NCBI RefSeq assembly: GCF_021246445.1 | Contig: NZ_JAJQXW010000002.1 | Location: 248,001-312,000, forward strand | DNA length: 64,000 nt | Reading direction: 5' to 3' | Source of the DNA: Rhabdothermincola salaria | GTDB lineage: Bacteria; Actinomycetota; Acidimicrobiia; Acidimicrobiales; Acidimicrobilacustridaceae | Part shown: in pieces, positions 1 through 8,776 of the stretch | How positions within the stretch are numbered: the stretch's first letter is position 1 | Layout of the letters: the number at the start of each line of letters is the position of its first letter | Program-made: the position numbers and the translations under genes | The notes under the pieces: generated by a model | Database searches by the model: none | Seen by the model: only the letters and a program-made list of their open reading frames with translations | Told to the model about the DNA's origin: nothing

Positions 1-818
1 GCGGCCTGGATGGCGGCATGGCTCACGTCGACACTGGTCACCGAGGTGGCCCCTCCGGCGGCGGCGGCCAGGGAGAAGCCACCCGTGCAGGAGAAGACGT
101 CGAGCACCCTCGCACCGCCCGCCATGGAGCGCACCAGCTGGCGGTTGTCGCGCTGGTCGAGGAAGTAGCCGGTCTTCTGACCGGCGACGACGTCGGCTTC
201 GAGCACCAAGCCGTGCTCGCGGAAGGGCACCGGTGCCGCCGGCGGCGCCCCAACCAGCGTCGTGCCGTCGGTGAGCCCGGCCAGGTCCCGGCGCTGCAAC
301 GCACGGCTCAGCCGCAGGACCACCGCCTCGGGACCCATCAGGTCCACCAGCGCGTCGACGACGGTGCGCAGGTGCGGCAGCCACGCGGCGGAGTACAGCT
401 TGATCACCAGCACCGAGTCGTAGCGGTCGACCACCAGGCCCGGGAAGCCGTCGTTCTCGCCGTGCACGAGGCGGAGCCCGGACGTGTCGGGTGAGGCCAA
501 GAGCGGTGCACGGCGCTCGATGGCGTCCGCCAGCCGTCGGTGCCACCACTGCGGGGTGATCGTCTCGGGTTCGCCGTGGTGGAGCACCCGCACGCGGATC
601 GGCGAGTCCGGGTCGTAGAGCCCGATGGCCTGGAACCGGCGCTGACGGTCGAACACCACGGCCAGATCGCCCATCTGGCCCTCCCCGCCGGTCGAGGTGA
701 TCGACGCCTCGAAGACCCAGGGGTGGCCGCGCCGGACGTGGCGGCGGGCGTCGTCGTTCACCCGGACCGCCAGCCGCCGCTCGTTGGGTCGGGGCAGCCG
801 ATCCAGCACGTCGCTCAT
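1..818 (-). CDS. Class I SAM-dependent rRNA methyltransferase (RlmI-like), 3' end outside the window
   Basis: The reverse strand reads as one open frame from the ATG at 818 to the window edge, giving about 272 residues with no stop. The N-terminus has PUA-type features (RHVRRGHPWVFEASI near residue 27). It is followed by the RlmI/RlmK-type central segment with GENDGFPGLVVDRY, then a methyltransferase core starting KTGYFLDQRDNR and the SAM-binding stretch VLDVFSCTGGFSLAAA. This order is typical of the family that methylates a cytosine of 23S rRNA. The catalytic C-terminus is cut off. No clear ribosome-binding site precedes the ATG. A TACCGT hexamer lies 9 nt upstream, so a leaderless start is possible. 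The identity of the target base is not provable here. Confidence 0.85.
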   Translation of the reverse strand, partial: MSDVLDRLPRPNERRLAVRVNDDARRHVRRGHPWVFEASITSTGGEGQMGDLAVVFDRQRRFQAIGLYDPDSPIRVRVLHHGEPETITPQWWHRRLADAIERRAPLLASPDTSGLRLVHGENDGFPGLVVDRYDSVLVIKLYSAAWLPHLRTVVDALVDLMGPEAVVLRLSRALQRRDLAGLTDGTTLVGAPPAAPVPFREHGLVLEADVVAGQKTGYFLDQRDNRQLVRSMAGGARVLDVFSCTGGFSLAAAAGGATSVTSVDVSHAAIQA

Positions 819-899
819 GGGTGCCCCACGGTAGGCCCAGGCGGCCCGCAATCTCACCTGTCGATCGGTGATGGGCACTGCCGACGGGCGCGACGCGAC

Positions 900-1196
900 C
901 TACCCGGGGCGAGGGGAGCCCGCGGAGCGGGGTCGCGCGTCGGACGGCGCCGCACCCGACGGCGTCGCGACCTCGGGCGGGCCGTGGCCGTTCGGGTAGA
1001 TGGAGCGCGTCTCGGAACGCCGGCCGTGCTGCTTCACGACATCGCTCAGGTAGAGCTTCGGAAGGATCTTGAAGATCGAGAGCGAGACGTAGAGGATCGT
1101 GTTGATCGCCACGAAGGTCGACAGCACCGCGAACCAGTGCGTCTCGATCAGGGACTCGGGGAGGACCGTGGCGCTGACCAGCGTCGCGAGGCTCAT
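900..1196 (-). CDS. Small single-pass membrane protein coupled to the glycosyltransferase
   Basis: This 98-residue protein starts at an ATG whose last base overlaps the TGA of the upstream glycosyltransferase (ATGA), so the two are almost certainly translationally coupled. Residues about 20-45 form one hydrophobic helix (HWFAVLSTFVAINTILYVSLSIF). A basic stretch (KQHGRRSETR) and a Pro/Ser/Arg-rich tail that looks disordered follow. I do not recognise a family. The position suggests an accessory subunit of the polysaccharide synthase, but this is inference from gene order only. Confidence 0.65.
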   Translation of the reverse strand: MSLATLVSATVLPESLIETHWFAVLSTFVAINTILYVSLSIFKILPKLYLSDVVKQHGRRSETRSIYPNGHGPPEVATPSGAAPSDARPRSAGSPRPG

Positions 1197-2710
1197 GCCG
1201 CCACCGCCTCGTCGACCTCGAGCGCCTCGGGCGACCCGGCCGCCTCGTGGGGCACGTGACCCCACTCGGCCCGGCGGGCGAAGGTGATGTCGAGCACACC
1301 CTTGACGTAGACCACATCGAGGAAGAGGTCGTAGAGCAGCTCCGGGAGCAACAGAGCGGCGAGCAGGCGCGCCCGCCAACCCCCGGACCACACGCTGATC
1401 ACCCGGTCGATCACGAAGATCCCACCGATGCCGAGCCAGAACGGGTACCAGACCCAGTTGGGAGTGGCCAGGGCGGCGATGCCGAGGAGCACCCAGAACG
1501 CCGTCAGGGCGATGACGCTGTAGCCGATGCCCAGCTGTTGGGCCCAGTACCGCACGAGGGAGGGCTTGAACCCATAGGCCCCGAGGTTCTCCAGGGCACC
1601 GCGCTGCCAGCGCAGCCGTTGGTTCCACAGGTGGCGCCACTTGGGCATCAGCTCGGTGACCACCCGGCAACCGTGGGGGCTGGTCATGAGCGCACCGAGG
1701 CTCTTGAGAGCGAGGGTCAGCTCGTTGTCCTCGGTGAGGGCGGCCGTGTCGTAGACGTCGCCGGGCGTCCCCGGGATCAGCGTGCCGCGGGAACGAGCCA
1801 CCTCGCGCAAGCCGGCGGACCGGAAGATCGAGGCGGTGCCGGTGAGCACGTACACCCGACCCCGGCGTCGTTCGAGCTCGCGGCTGTAGCGGACGTACTC
1901 GTTGCGCTGGAACTGGGCGAGAAGCCCGCCGGTGTCATCGCCGTAGAACAGGCCCCCGATGCTCATGATGGCTCGGTCGTCGGTGAGGCGCTGCACGGCG
2001 ACCTCCAGGAAGCCGGGGTCGAGGATCGTGTCGGCGTCGACGACCATGACGCAGTCGTTGTCGCCGAGGTCGTCCAGCAGCTCGGCGAGCGCCTGGTTGA
2101 GCGCCCCGGCCTTCTTCTCGGTGTTGCCGACGGTCTCGAAGACTTCGACGCCGTGGCGACGGGCGACCGACACCGTGTCGTCGCTGCAGTTGTCGGCGAC
2201 CACGATGACCCGCTCCGGAGGCCGGCTCTGTTCGAACAGCGACACGAGGGTCGCACCGATCGAGGCCTCCTCGTTGTGAGCCGGAACCAGCACCGTGATG
2301 GTGACCGGCCCGGCGTACACGCCTCGGTTGCCGGCCATGATGGTCCGAGGGGCGAGCGGGCGGCGGGAGCCGTCGGTGGAACGTCGTGAACGATCGGTGA
2401 CGACGCGCTCGGCGATGGCGATGCCGATCGCGGCGAGCACCGCCAGGCCGAACGACGTGGCGATGAGCGGGAACGACGGGGCGGCCGTGTCGTAGAGCAC
2501 GTTCCAGGCGTCGAGCACGACGCCTTCCTCGGGCACACCGACGGGCCGGGGGTCTCCCACCGACACCACCAGCCAGAGCAATCCGGCGGCGCACAGCACG
2601 ACGACCGAGACGAAGATGCCGACGCCCCGACCGAGGCCGGCGCTTCCGGCGCGACCCTCGGCGTGCTCCGGTGCTGCTGAGTTGGGTGCATCCGCCGTTC
2701 GAACCTTCAC
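1193..2710 (-). CDS. Processive family-2 glycosyltransferase, membrane polysaccharide synthase
   Basis: The 505-residue protein belongs to the cellulose/hyaluronan/poly-GlcNAc synthase type of family 2 glycosyltransferases. It uses a nucleotide-sugar donor on the cytoplasmic face of the membrane. Two N-terminal helices (about residues 30-50 and 80-100) precede the GT-A domain, which starts ITVLVPAHNEEASIGATL (138-156). The nucleotide/metal-binding DAD is at 225-227, the catalytic-base TED at 326-328 and the processivity motif QRLRW at 364-368. Further helices lie around 395-460. The start is GTG at 2710, with a GAGG element directly upstream. The gene overlaps a small membrane protein gene downstream by 4 bases. 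The polymer made cannot be told from sequence. Confidence 0.88.
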   Translation of the reverse strand: MKVRTADAPNSAAPEHAEGRAGSAGLGRGVGIFVSVVVLCAAGLLWLVVSVGDPRPVGVPEEGVVLDAWNVLYDTAAPSFPLIATSFGLAVLAAIGIAIAERVVTDRSRRSTDGSRRPLAPRTIMAGNRGVYAGPVTITVLVPAHNEEASIGATLVSLFEQSRPPERVIVVADNCSDDTVSVARRHGVEVFETVGNTEKKAGALNQALAELLDDLGDNDCVMVVDADTILDPGFLEVAVQRLTDDRAIMSIGGLFYGDDTGGLLAQFQRNEYVRYSRELERRRGRVYVLTGTASIFRSAGLREVARSRGTLIPGTPGDVYDTAALTEDNELTLALKSLGALMTSPHGCRVVTELMPKWRHLWNQRLRWQRGALENLGAYGFKPSLVRYWAQQLGIGYSVIALTAFWVLLGIAALATPNWVWYPFWLGIGGIFVIDRVISVWSGGWRARLLAALLLPELLYDLFLDVVYVKGVLDITFARRAEWGHVPHEAAGSPEALEVDEAVAA

Positions 2711-2756
2711 CCCTCAGGTATCGACGCGAACGGCGCCGAACTGGACCCCCGGCGCG

Positions 2757-3359
2757 CTACGAGATGGCCCGGTAGCCGTCGCTGGTGGCTTCGCGGACGG
2801 GATCGCTGCCGTCCCAGGTGCGACCGGCCTCGGCGACCTGGGTGAGGTGGGCCACGAAGCTGTCCGTGCGTCCGGCCACCTCGGTGAAGAAGCCGAACTC
2901 GGCGACCGTGTCGACGTAGGCCACGGGTGGCGCGCCGTCGACGAGGAACTCGCAGGCGATCTCGAGGCCCTTCGAGCGGTAGCCGTCGAGCGTCTCGTCG
3001 TAGTCGTCGACCAGGGTGCACACCTGGTGGAACGTCGCCCTCCCGGCGAGCTCGAGCTCCCGGTACACCGACCCGCGATCGCAGAGCTGCGCGATGAGCT
3101 CGATCTGCACGGGGCCCGCCTGGGCCACGGCGAGCTCCATGGAGACCGCCGAGGGCGCACCCCGGTAGGTGCACGGTGCGTCGTGGATCCGTTGGACGTA
3201 GAACGGTCCGACACCGAAGGACTCGGACCAACGCCGGGCGGCCGCGACCACGTCGTCGACGATGAACCCCAGCTGGAAGAACCGGTACTCGCCCTCCGGC
3301 CAGTCCTGCTGGAACAGGAGAGGCGGCCGGCCAGCTGTGAGGCCGTGGGTGTCGCTCAT
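2757..3359 (-). CDS. VOC (glyoxalase/bleomycin-resistance fold) protein
   Basis: This 200-residue protein carries a vicinal-oxygen-chelate type pattern. A first beta-alpha unit begins YRFFQLGFIVDDVVAAARRWSESFGVGPFYV. A second follows FHQVCTLVDDYDETLDGYRSKGLEIACEF, ending in a TELTQ-like edge (SFVAHLTQVAE). I chose the ATG at 3359 because AGGAGA lies 8 nt before it. A longer frame continues upstream but reads as non-coding sequence. Relatives include methylmalonyl-CoA epimerase-like and dioxygenase-like enzymes, and the ligand is unknown. It stands alone between the glycosyltransferase and a divergent gene. Confidence 0.75.
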   Translation of the reverse strand: MSDTHGLTAGRPPLLFQQDWPEGEYRFFQLGFIVDDVVAAARRWSESFGVGPFYVQRIHDAPCTYRGAPSAVSMELAVAQAGPVQIELIAQLCDRGSVYRELELAGRATFHQVCTLVDDYDETLDGYRSKGLEIACEFLVDGAPPVAYVDTVAEFGFFTEVAGRTDSFVAHLTQVAEAGRTWDGSDPVREATSDGYRAIS

Positions 3360-3546
3360 CGAGGTGCTCTCCTGGTCGAGGGGTGATGTCAGGGGGCGTC
3401 GCGGCGGCGATGCCACGGATGCGGCCCCAGCCTCGCGGATCTGGGCGACCGCTCGCGCCCGTCACGGACCGGTCGAGACGAGGGCCCGACACCGGACCGA
3501 GGTTCTGGGGTAGGTGTCGGTCGGTGCCGGACGCGACGGGAGGACC

Positions 3547-4110
3547 ATGACTGCCAACTGGGGGCGCTCCAGAGCTCTGCTCGCGGTGGAGCTGGTGGGC
3601 TTCATCGCCCTCACCACGATCGTCGTGTCCGCCCTCGGGGCCTTGGTGATCATGTCGCTCACCGGCAGCGACGACGGGGCCGATGACGAGATCGAGCTCG
3701 TCGCACCGGACGCCCAGAGCTACGAGAGCGCCACCGCGCTGGTGGCGGCGTTGGCCGAGTCGGGCCACGAGTGCGCCGACCTGGAGCCGACCCAGTACGA
3801 GCTACCCGAAGACGTCGAGGACACCGTCGTCGACGCCGGCACCTGCGGCTACGGGTACCTGCCGCTGCACGTGCTGGTGTACGACGACGCTCAGGCCCGG
3901 GCTGCCGCTCGACTCGACGGCGCCCTCCGAGAGCGCCTGTGCGGAGCAGTGCCCGAGGCCACGAGCTGGTCGACGGTGACCGGCGCCAACTGGCGGGTGT
4001 CGACCCCTGTCGAGGGATTCGACCTCACGCTGCTGCGCGACGACTTCGACTCCCGAGCCGCGGTGCAGACCGTGACGTGCGGACCGGCAGACCCGTCGAG
4101 CGGATCGTGA
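3547..4110 (+). CDS. Membrane-anchored protein of unknown function
   Basis: The product of about 187 residues has one N-terminal membrane helix (RALLAVELVGFIALTTIVVSALGALVIMSL) followed by an acidic, probably extracytoplasmic domain. Four cysteines are visible in that domain (HECADL, GTCGYGY, ERLCGAV, TVTCGP), which could form two disulfides. The ATG at 3547 follows GGGAGG at short spacing. A GTG at 3514 would add 11 residues and is a possible alternative. No family is recognised. The signal-anchor layout suggests a surface protein. Confidence 0.6.
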   Translation: MTANWGRSRALLAVELVGFIALTTIVVSALGALVIMSLTGSDDGADDEIELVAPDAQSYESATALVAALAESGHECADLEPTQYELPEDVEDTVVDAGTCGYGYLPLHVLVYDDAQARAAARLDGALRERLCGAVPEATSWSTVTGANWRVSTPVEGFDLTLLRDDFDSRAAVQTVTCGPADPSSGS

Positions 4111-4291
4111 TCCCATCGACGGTTCGACTCCCGCTCAGCCCGAACTGCTCGAGACCGCATCTCCTGCACCTCCGGGCCCACCTCCAACGCACCGCCGACC
4201 TCCCGTCAGGCGTTGCGAGAGGGGGCGAGGGCGCGACCTGTGCACTTAGTCTTCACGAGAAGTGAGGAGTTCGAAGAGGAAGGGGGACGGA

Positions 4292-6019
4292 GTGCTCGAC
4301 ACGCTGATCGTGGGTGCCACCGTGGTGGACGGCACCGGCACGCCGCCGTTCCGTGGAGACGTGGGCCTGCGCGACGGGCGGATCGTCGGGATCGACGAGC
4401 CCGGCGCCATCGACGAACCAGCCGCCTCGCGCATCGAGGCCGACGGCCTGATGGTGTGCCCGGGCTTCGTGGACCCTCACACCCACTACGACGCCCAGCT
4501 GTTGTGGGACGGCAGCGCCTCACCCTCGGGCGAGCACGGGGTGACCACGGTCGTGGGCGGCAACTGCAGCTTCGGGTTGGCGCCGCTCGATCCCTCCGAT
4601 GCGACCTACACCCGCCGCCTGCTGGCCAAGGTCGAAGGCATGCCCGACCAGGCGCTGGCCGCCGGCGCCGACTGGTCATGGGACAGCTTCGACGCCTACC
4701 TGAGCCGCTTCGAGGGGGCCCTGTCGGTCAACGCCGCGTTCCTGGTCGGCCACTCCACCCTTCGCCGGCTCGAGCTCGGCTCCGAGGCGAACGACCGGGC
4801 CGCCACCCCTGCGGAGCTCGACCGCCTCCGCTCCCGACTGGCCGCTGCGCTGGCGGAGGGCGCACTGGGGCTCTCGCTCGACGTGTCCGACTTCCACAGC
4901 GACGGAGACGACCGACCGGTCCCTGCCCGTGGCGCCGACGTCGCCGAGCTGCTGGCGTTGTGCCAGACCGTGGGCGAGCACCCCGGCACCACGCTCGAGG
5001 GCATCTTCGCCGGGGCCAGCACCGGCTTCGACCAGGCCGAGGCCGAGCTGGTCGCGTCGCTCTCGGCAGCCGCGGGTCGACCGCTCAACTGGAACCTCCT
5101 CGTCGTCGACGCCGCCGCCCCGGAACGGATCGACGCCCACCTGCTGCCGTCGCGGCTCGCCCGGGAACGGGGCGGCCGGGTCGTGGCGCTGACGATGCCG
5201 ACCATCGTGCCGATGAACATGAGCTTCGGGACCTACTGCGCGCTGAACCTGCTGCCCGGGTGGGGCGACGTCTTGAACCTGCCGGTGCCCGAGCGCACGG
5301 CCGCGCTCGCCGACCCGTCGGTCCGCCAGCGGATGCAGGCCGCGGCCACCGGCGACCTGGGGATGTTCACCCGGCTCGTCGACTTCGGTGGCTACCGGAT
5401 CGGCGACACGTTCAGCGACGCCAACCTCGGCCTCGGCGGCCGGCGCGTCGATGCCATCGCCGCCGAGCGCGGCGTCGGCGTCTTCGACTGCCTCGTCGAC
5501 ATCGTGCTGGCCGACGAGCTGCGGACCGTGTTGTGGCCGTCGCCGACGGACGACGACGACGTCTCCTGGGCCATGCGCCAGCAGCTCTGGCGCGACCCCG
5601 ACGTGCTCGTCGGGGGCAGCGATGCCGGCGCCCACCTCGACCGGATGTGCGGTGGGCCCTACCCGGCCCGCTTCCTGGCCGATGCGCTGCGAGGCCGCCA
5701 ACTGGTGGCGATCGAGGAGGCGGTGCGGATGCTCAGCGACGCGCCGGCCCGGTTGTTCGGCTTCGAAGGCCGGGGCCGCCTCGTGGCAGGCGCTCACGCC
5801 GACCTGGTGCTGTTCGATCCGGCCACCATCGATTCGGGGCCGGTGCACCTGGTGGACGACCTGCCCGGTGGGTTCCCTCGCCTGCACGCCCGTCCGGTCG
5901 GGATCGAGCGGGTGATGGTCGGGGGTGTGACCACCCAACGAGCCGGCCGAGCGACCGGCGCGACACCAGCCAGGGTGCTGCGCTCCGGCCGAGACACCAC
6001 GACGGTCTCGACCCGCTGA
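4292..6019 (+). CDS. Amidohydrolase of the N-acyl-D-amino-acid deacylase type
   Basis: The 575-residue protein opens with the composite-domain strand common to this group (LIVGATVVDGTGTPPFRGDVGLRDGRIV). The metal-binding PGFVDPHTHYDAQLLWD follows at about residue 65. Later landmarks are TTVVGGNCSFGLAP and GGSDAGAHLDRMCGGPYPARFLA, the last carrying the catalytic Asp region. The C-terminus returns to the small beta domain (LVAGAHADLVLFDPATI). Such enzymes hydrolyse N-acyl D-amino acids or related amides with zinc. The GTG at 4292 was chosen because AAGGGGG lies 5-6 nt upstream and the family motif starts there. A GTG at 4262 is in frame but unsupported. The gene converges on the crotonase gene. 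Confidence 0.85.
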   Translation: MLDTLIVGATVVDGTGTPPFRGDVGLRDGRIVGIDEPGAIDEPAASRIEADGLMVCPGFVDPHTHYDAQLLWDGSASPSGEHGVTTVVGGNCSFGLAPLDPSDATYTRRLLAKVEGMPDQALAAGADWSWDSFDAYLSRFEGALSVNAAFLVGHSTLRRLELGSEANDRAATPAELDRLRSRLAAALAEGALGLSLDVSDFHSDGDDRPVPARGADVAELLALCQTVGEHPGTTLEGIFAGASTGFDQAEAELVASLSAAAGRPLNWNLLVVDAAAPERIDAHLLPSRLARERGGRVVALTMPTIVPMNMSFGTYCALNLLPGWGDVLNLPVPERTAALADPSVRQRMQAAATGDLGMFTRLVDFGGYRIGDTFSDANLGLGGRRVDAIAAERGVGVFDCLVDIVLADELRTVLWPSPTDDDDVSWAMRQQLWRDPDVLVGGSDAGAHLDRMCGGPYPARFLADALRGRQLVAIEEAVRMLSDAPARLFGFEGRGRLVAGAHADLVLFDPATIDSGPVHLVDDLPGGFPRLHARPVGIERVMVGGVTTQRAGRATGATPARVLRSGRDTTTVSTR

Positions 6020-6036
6020 CCCCGGCCGTCAGGGGC

Positions 6037-6849
6037 TCAGCGTTGCCCGTCCTTCATGGCCCCGAGGCCGGCGATGGAGGGCATGCCCCCGGTGAGCACC
6101 CGCGCCCGGACGTGGCCGAGGTGGTGCATGTCGAAGATGGCGTCCATGGCCGTCGTGTAGCCCTGCACGTCGACCGCGTGGTTCACGGCCTTCTTGGCCA
6201 TCCGCAACGCGAACGCATCCTGCCGGGCGATGCGGTTCGCCATCTCCATGGTGGCCGGCACCAGGTCGTCGAGTGGGACGACCTTGTTCACCATGCCCAG
6301 CTCGCGGGCCTCCTCGGCGGTGATCGACCCACCGGTGAAGAGCAGCTCCTTGGCCTTGCGGGGCCCGAACTCCCAGGTGTGGGCGTGCATCTCCACCCCG
6401 CAGATGCCCATCATCAGCACCGGGTCGGAGAACTGGGCGTTGTCGGCGGCGATGATCAGGTCGCACGGCCAGCACAACATCAGCCCGGCGGCGATGCACT
6501 TGCCCTGCACCGCGGCGATCGACGGCTTGGGCACCTGCCGCCACGACTTGGCGAAGTGGTAGTAGTTCCGCGTCTCCCAGTCGTACTGGCCCTCCGGGGT
6601 GAGGAAGGGCTCGTCGAGCGCAGTGGGATCGTCGTCGTTGGTCGCTGACATGTCGTGGCCGGCGGAGAAGTGCTTGCCCACGCTCTTGAGCACGATCACC
6701 TTGACCCGGGTGTCCTCGTCGGCCTGGCGCCAGGCCCAGTCGAGCTCGTCGAGCACCTTGGCGCTCTGGGCGTTGGCCGCCTCCGGACGGTTCAACGTGA
6801 TGACGCCGACCTGGCCCTCTACGTCGTAGTCCACGTGGTCCAGCTGCAT
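6037..6849 (-). CDS. Crotonase-fold enoyl-CoA hydratase/isomerase family protein
   Basis: The 270-residue protein has the crotonase fold: GVITLNRPEAANAQSAKVLDELD near the N-terminus, the first oxyanion-hole segment KHFSAGHDMS and the second segment AAVQGKCIAAGLMLCWPCDLIIA. The two glutamates that act in classical hydratases are not in their usual places. LMLCWPCD replaces the GGxxEL-type segment and SDPVLMMGICGVE replaces the PEI region. It may therefore be an isomerase, hydrolase or other family member. The start at 6849 follows AGGAAGGGG at good spacing. It sits convergent with the amidohydrolase and upstream of nothing co-oriented. Confidence 0.85.
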   Translation of the reverse strand: MQLDHVDYDVEGQVGVITLNRPEAANAQSAKVLDELDWAWRQADEDTRVKVIVLKSVGKHFSAGHDMSATNDDDPTALDEPFLTPEGQYDWETRNYYHFAKSWRQVPKPSIAAVQGKCIAAGLMLCWPCDLIIAADNAQFSDPVLMMGICGVEMHAHTWEFGPRKAKELLFTGGSITAEEARELGMVNKVVPLDDLVPATMEMANRIARQDAFALRMAKKAVNHAVDVQGYTTAMDAIFDMHHLGHVRARVLTGGMPSIAGLGAMKDGQR

Positions 6850-6945
6850 CCGAGAACCCCTTCCTGACGGCACCGACGGCTCGCGCGTCGGTTCCGACGG
6901 TAGTCGTGCGGCCCAGGATCCAGCCCGACCCGACCCGAGCGGGGA

Positions 6946-7785
6946 TCAGGAGCCGGACACCAGCCGATCGCCGGGCAACGGGCGATCGCCGTAGAGGCGG
7001 GCCTGGTAGCGGCGCATGCCCGCCAACCACCGGTCGATGTCGTCGCTCTTCTGCTTCACGTAGTCGGCCACCTCGGGGTGTGGGAGCACCCAGAAGCGCT
7101 CGGCGGCGATGGCCTCGACGCAGAGCCGAGCCACGGCGTCGGCCTCCACGACACCGTCGGCGAGCGGCACCCCCAGCGGGTCGTCGGCCGCCGCGTTGGA
7201 AACCCGGACGTCCGGACTGTTGGCCGTGATGTTGGTCCGCACCGCCTGAGGGCACAGGACCGACACGCGGATCCCCTGGTGGTGGTGGGTGATGGACAGC
7301 CACTCGGCCAGCGCCACCGCGGCGTGCTTGGTGATCGTGTAGCCGAGCGAGCCGATCTGGGTCAGCAGGCCGGCGGCCGACGCCGTGTTGAGCAGGTACC
7401 CCTCGCCTCGGTCGATCATCGACGGCAACACAGCCCGGGCGGCATGGATGTGGGACATCACGTGCACGTCCCACATCGCCTGGAGGACCTCGTCGGACTC
7501 CTCGACCCCGGCCTGGGTCACGAACCCGGCGTTCGAGCAGAACAGGTCGATGCCCCCGTGCGCCGACTCGGTCGAGCGCACCAGCTCCACGATGGCCTCC
7601 TCGTCACGGACGTCGATCGTCGTCGCCGTCCCGCCGATGGCGTCCGCCACCGACGCGGCGGCGTCGCCGTCGCGATCAGCCACCACGACGTGGCGGGCGC
7701 CGGCCTCGGTCGCCGTCACGGCCATCGCCGCCCCGATGCCCGAGCCCCCACCGGTGACCACCACGACCTTGTCGATCAGATCCAT
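6946..7785 (-). CDS. Short-chain dehydrogenase/reductase (SDR)
   Basis: The 279-residue protein is a classical SDR. It shows the NAD(P)-binding VVVTGGGSGIGAAMA, an acidic residue after beta-2 (VVADRDGD) that favours NAD, the CSNAG variant of NNAG, Ser in LLNTASAAG and the YTITK active site 13 residues later. A long C-terminal extension (ADYVKQKSDDIDRWLAGMRRYQ) is typical of a subgroup found in lipid and steroid-degrading actinobacteria. The substrate is unknown. The ATG at 7785 has no Shine-Dalgarno, but TAGCGT lies 6 nt upstream, consistent with a leaderless message. Confidence 0.85.
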   Translation of the reverse strand: MDLIDKVVVVTGGGSGIGAAMAVTATEAGARHVVVADRDGDAAASVADAIGGTATTIDVRDEEAIVELVRSTESAHGGIDLFCSNAGFVTQAGVEESDEVLQAMWDVHVMSHIHAARAVLPSMIDRGEGYLLNTASAAGLLTQIGSLGYTITKHAAVALAEWLSITHHHQGIRVSVLCPQAVRTNITANSPDVRVSNAAADDPLGVPLADGVVEADAVARLCVEAIAAERFWVLPHPEVADYVKQKSDDIDRWLAGMRRYQARLYGDRPLPGDRLVSGS

Positions 7786-7990
7786 GCGCTCACGCTAGGC
7801 ACGAGAGAGGTCGCGACTCGCCCGCGCACCCCCATCGGGACCTGGCACCCGTCACCCGCCCGCCCGCCCGAACGTCCGGCTGGCCTCGACCGAGTTCTGA
7901 GGGCGTAGGTCACTGCCAGACCGGAACGGAAGGCGACTGCGGTCGCCGAGGCCGAGACCCGCTCCGCCATGGGCCGCCAGTAGGCCCGTC

Positions 7991-8482
7991 TCAGAGCGTG
8001 CGGCGCACGATCCGTTCCAGCGCGTCCGTCACGGCGCGAACGCCGCCCAGGGCCGGCAGGACCCCCCGGCGCGCGGTCACGACCCAGACCGTCCGCACCT
8101 GACGGGGCAGGTGCCCGCCGGCGCTATCGGGGTCGTCGTCGGAGACGTCCTCGTGGCCTGCGGACGCACCGGACGCTTCGGACGCACGCCCCCTCCCCCG
8201 GGACGGCGCATCCGCCGACCGGGCCTCTCCGTCGTCCGACCGGGCCTCTGCGGCGTCCGACCCGACCCCTCCGTCGTCGGACGGAACCTCGGGCGGGATG
8301 CCGAACTTGGCCGCGAAGTCGTCGAGCGGCGGCTGGTCCTGCTCCTCGGCCGGGTGGTGGCCGGGCCGGTTCTCCTCGGGCTCGGGGCCCAGGTGGTCGG
8401 GCGACGGCTCGGGCACCGAGCGGGCGAGGCTGTCGGGCGCGGGACCCGTGCGGGGCGGGCGTGACTGCTCAGGGGTGGCCAT
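7991..8482 (-). CDS. Low-complexity, probably disordered protein of unknown function
   Basis: The 163-residue product is rich in Pro, Glu, Asp, Ser and Arg through most of its length. It has a short conserved-looking core, PPLDDFAAKFGIPPEVP, around residues 52-68. The C-terminus (RTVWVVTARRGVLPALGGVRAVTDALERIVRRTL) could form an amphipathic helix. A strong GGGGG element 5-7 nt before the ATG at 8482 supports translation. No family is recognised. It lies next to the small GPGG membrane protein gene on the same strand, so the two may share a transcript. Confidence 0.5.
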   Translation of the reverse strand: MATPEQSRPPRTGPAPDSLARSVPEPSPDHLGPEPEENRPGHHPAEEQDQPPLDDFAAKFGIPPEVPSDDGGVGSDAAEARSDDGEARSADAPSRGRGRASEASGASAGHEDVSDDDPDSAGGHLPRQVRTVWVVTARRGVLPALGGVRAVTDALERIVRRTL

Positions 8483-8515
8483 GCTCGCCCCCTACCCGGA
8501 AACGGTGCTCACCTG

Positions 8516-8659
8516 TCAGGTGAAGATCGACACACCGCCGGGCCCGACGAGGAACCCGATGATGATCAACGCGGCTCCCACCAACCACTGCCGCCGGACC
8601 AGCGACACGATGCCTGCGATCACCAGGATCACTGCGATGAGCCAGAGGATGAACGCCAC
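8516..8659 (-). CDS. GPGG-motif small membrane protein, 47 residues
   Basis: A 48-codon frame reads MAFILWLIAVILVIAGIVSL, then VRRQW, then a second helix ending LVGPGGVSIFT. This matches the layout of actinobacterial GPGG-motif small membrane proteins: two short hydrophobic helices joined by a basic turn, with the invariant GPGG near the C-terminus. The start is GTG at 8659, preceded by a perfect AGGAGG 8 nt upstream, the best ribosome-binding site in this area. The function of the family is unknown. The gene is easily missed because of its size. Confidence 0.8.
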   Translation of the reverse strand: MAFILWLIAVILVIAGIVSLVRRQWLVGAALIIIGFLVGPGGVSIFT

Positions 8660-8776
8660 GAGACCGGCCTCCTGATCGACGACGAGAGCCTTCTCCTTCC
8701 CCGCGGACGGCCGGCGCAGTCCGACACCGCACGAGGCGACGGGGTGGCGAGTCTCTCTGGCTCGTTGCGCTCGACG

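Noticed and set aside
4213-6648. An 811-codon open frame overlapping the amidohydrolase
   Set aside because: It reads another frame of the same strand with Arg/Gly-rich nonsense. The amidohydrolase frame contains the conserved motifs.
7776-7970. Possible 64-residue protein upstream of the SDR at 6946
   Set aside because: No ribosome-binding site, no recognisable pattern, and it overlaps the SDR start region. A non-coding leader is simpler.
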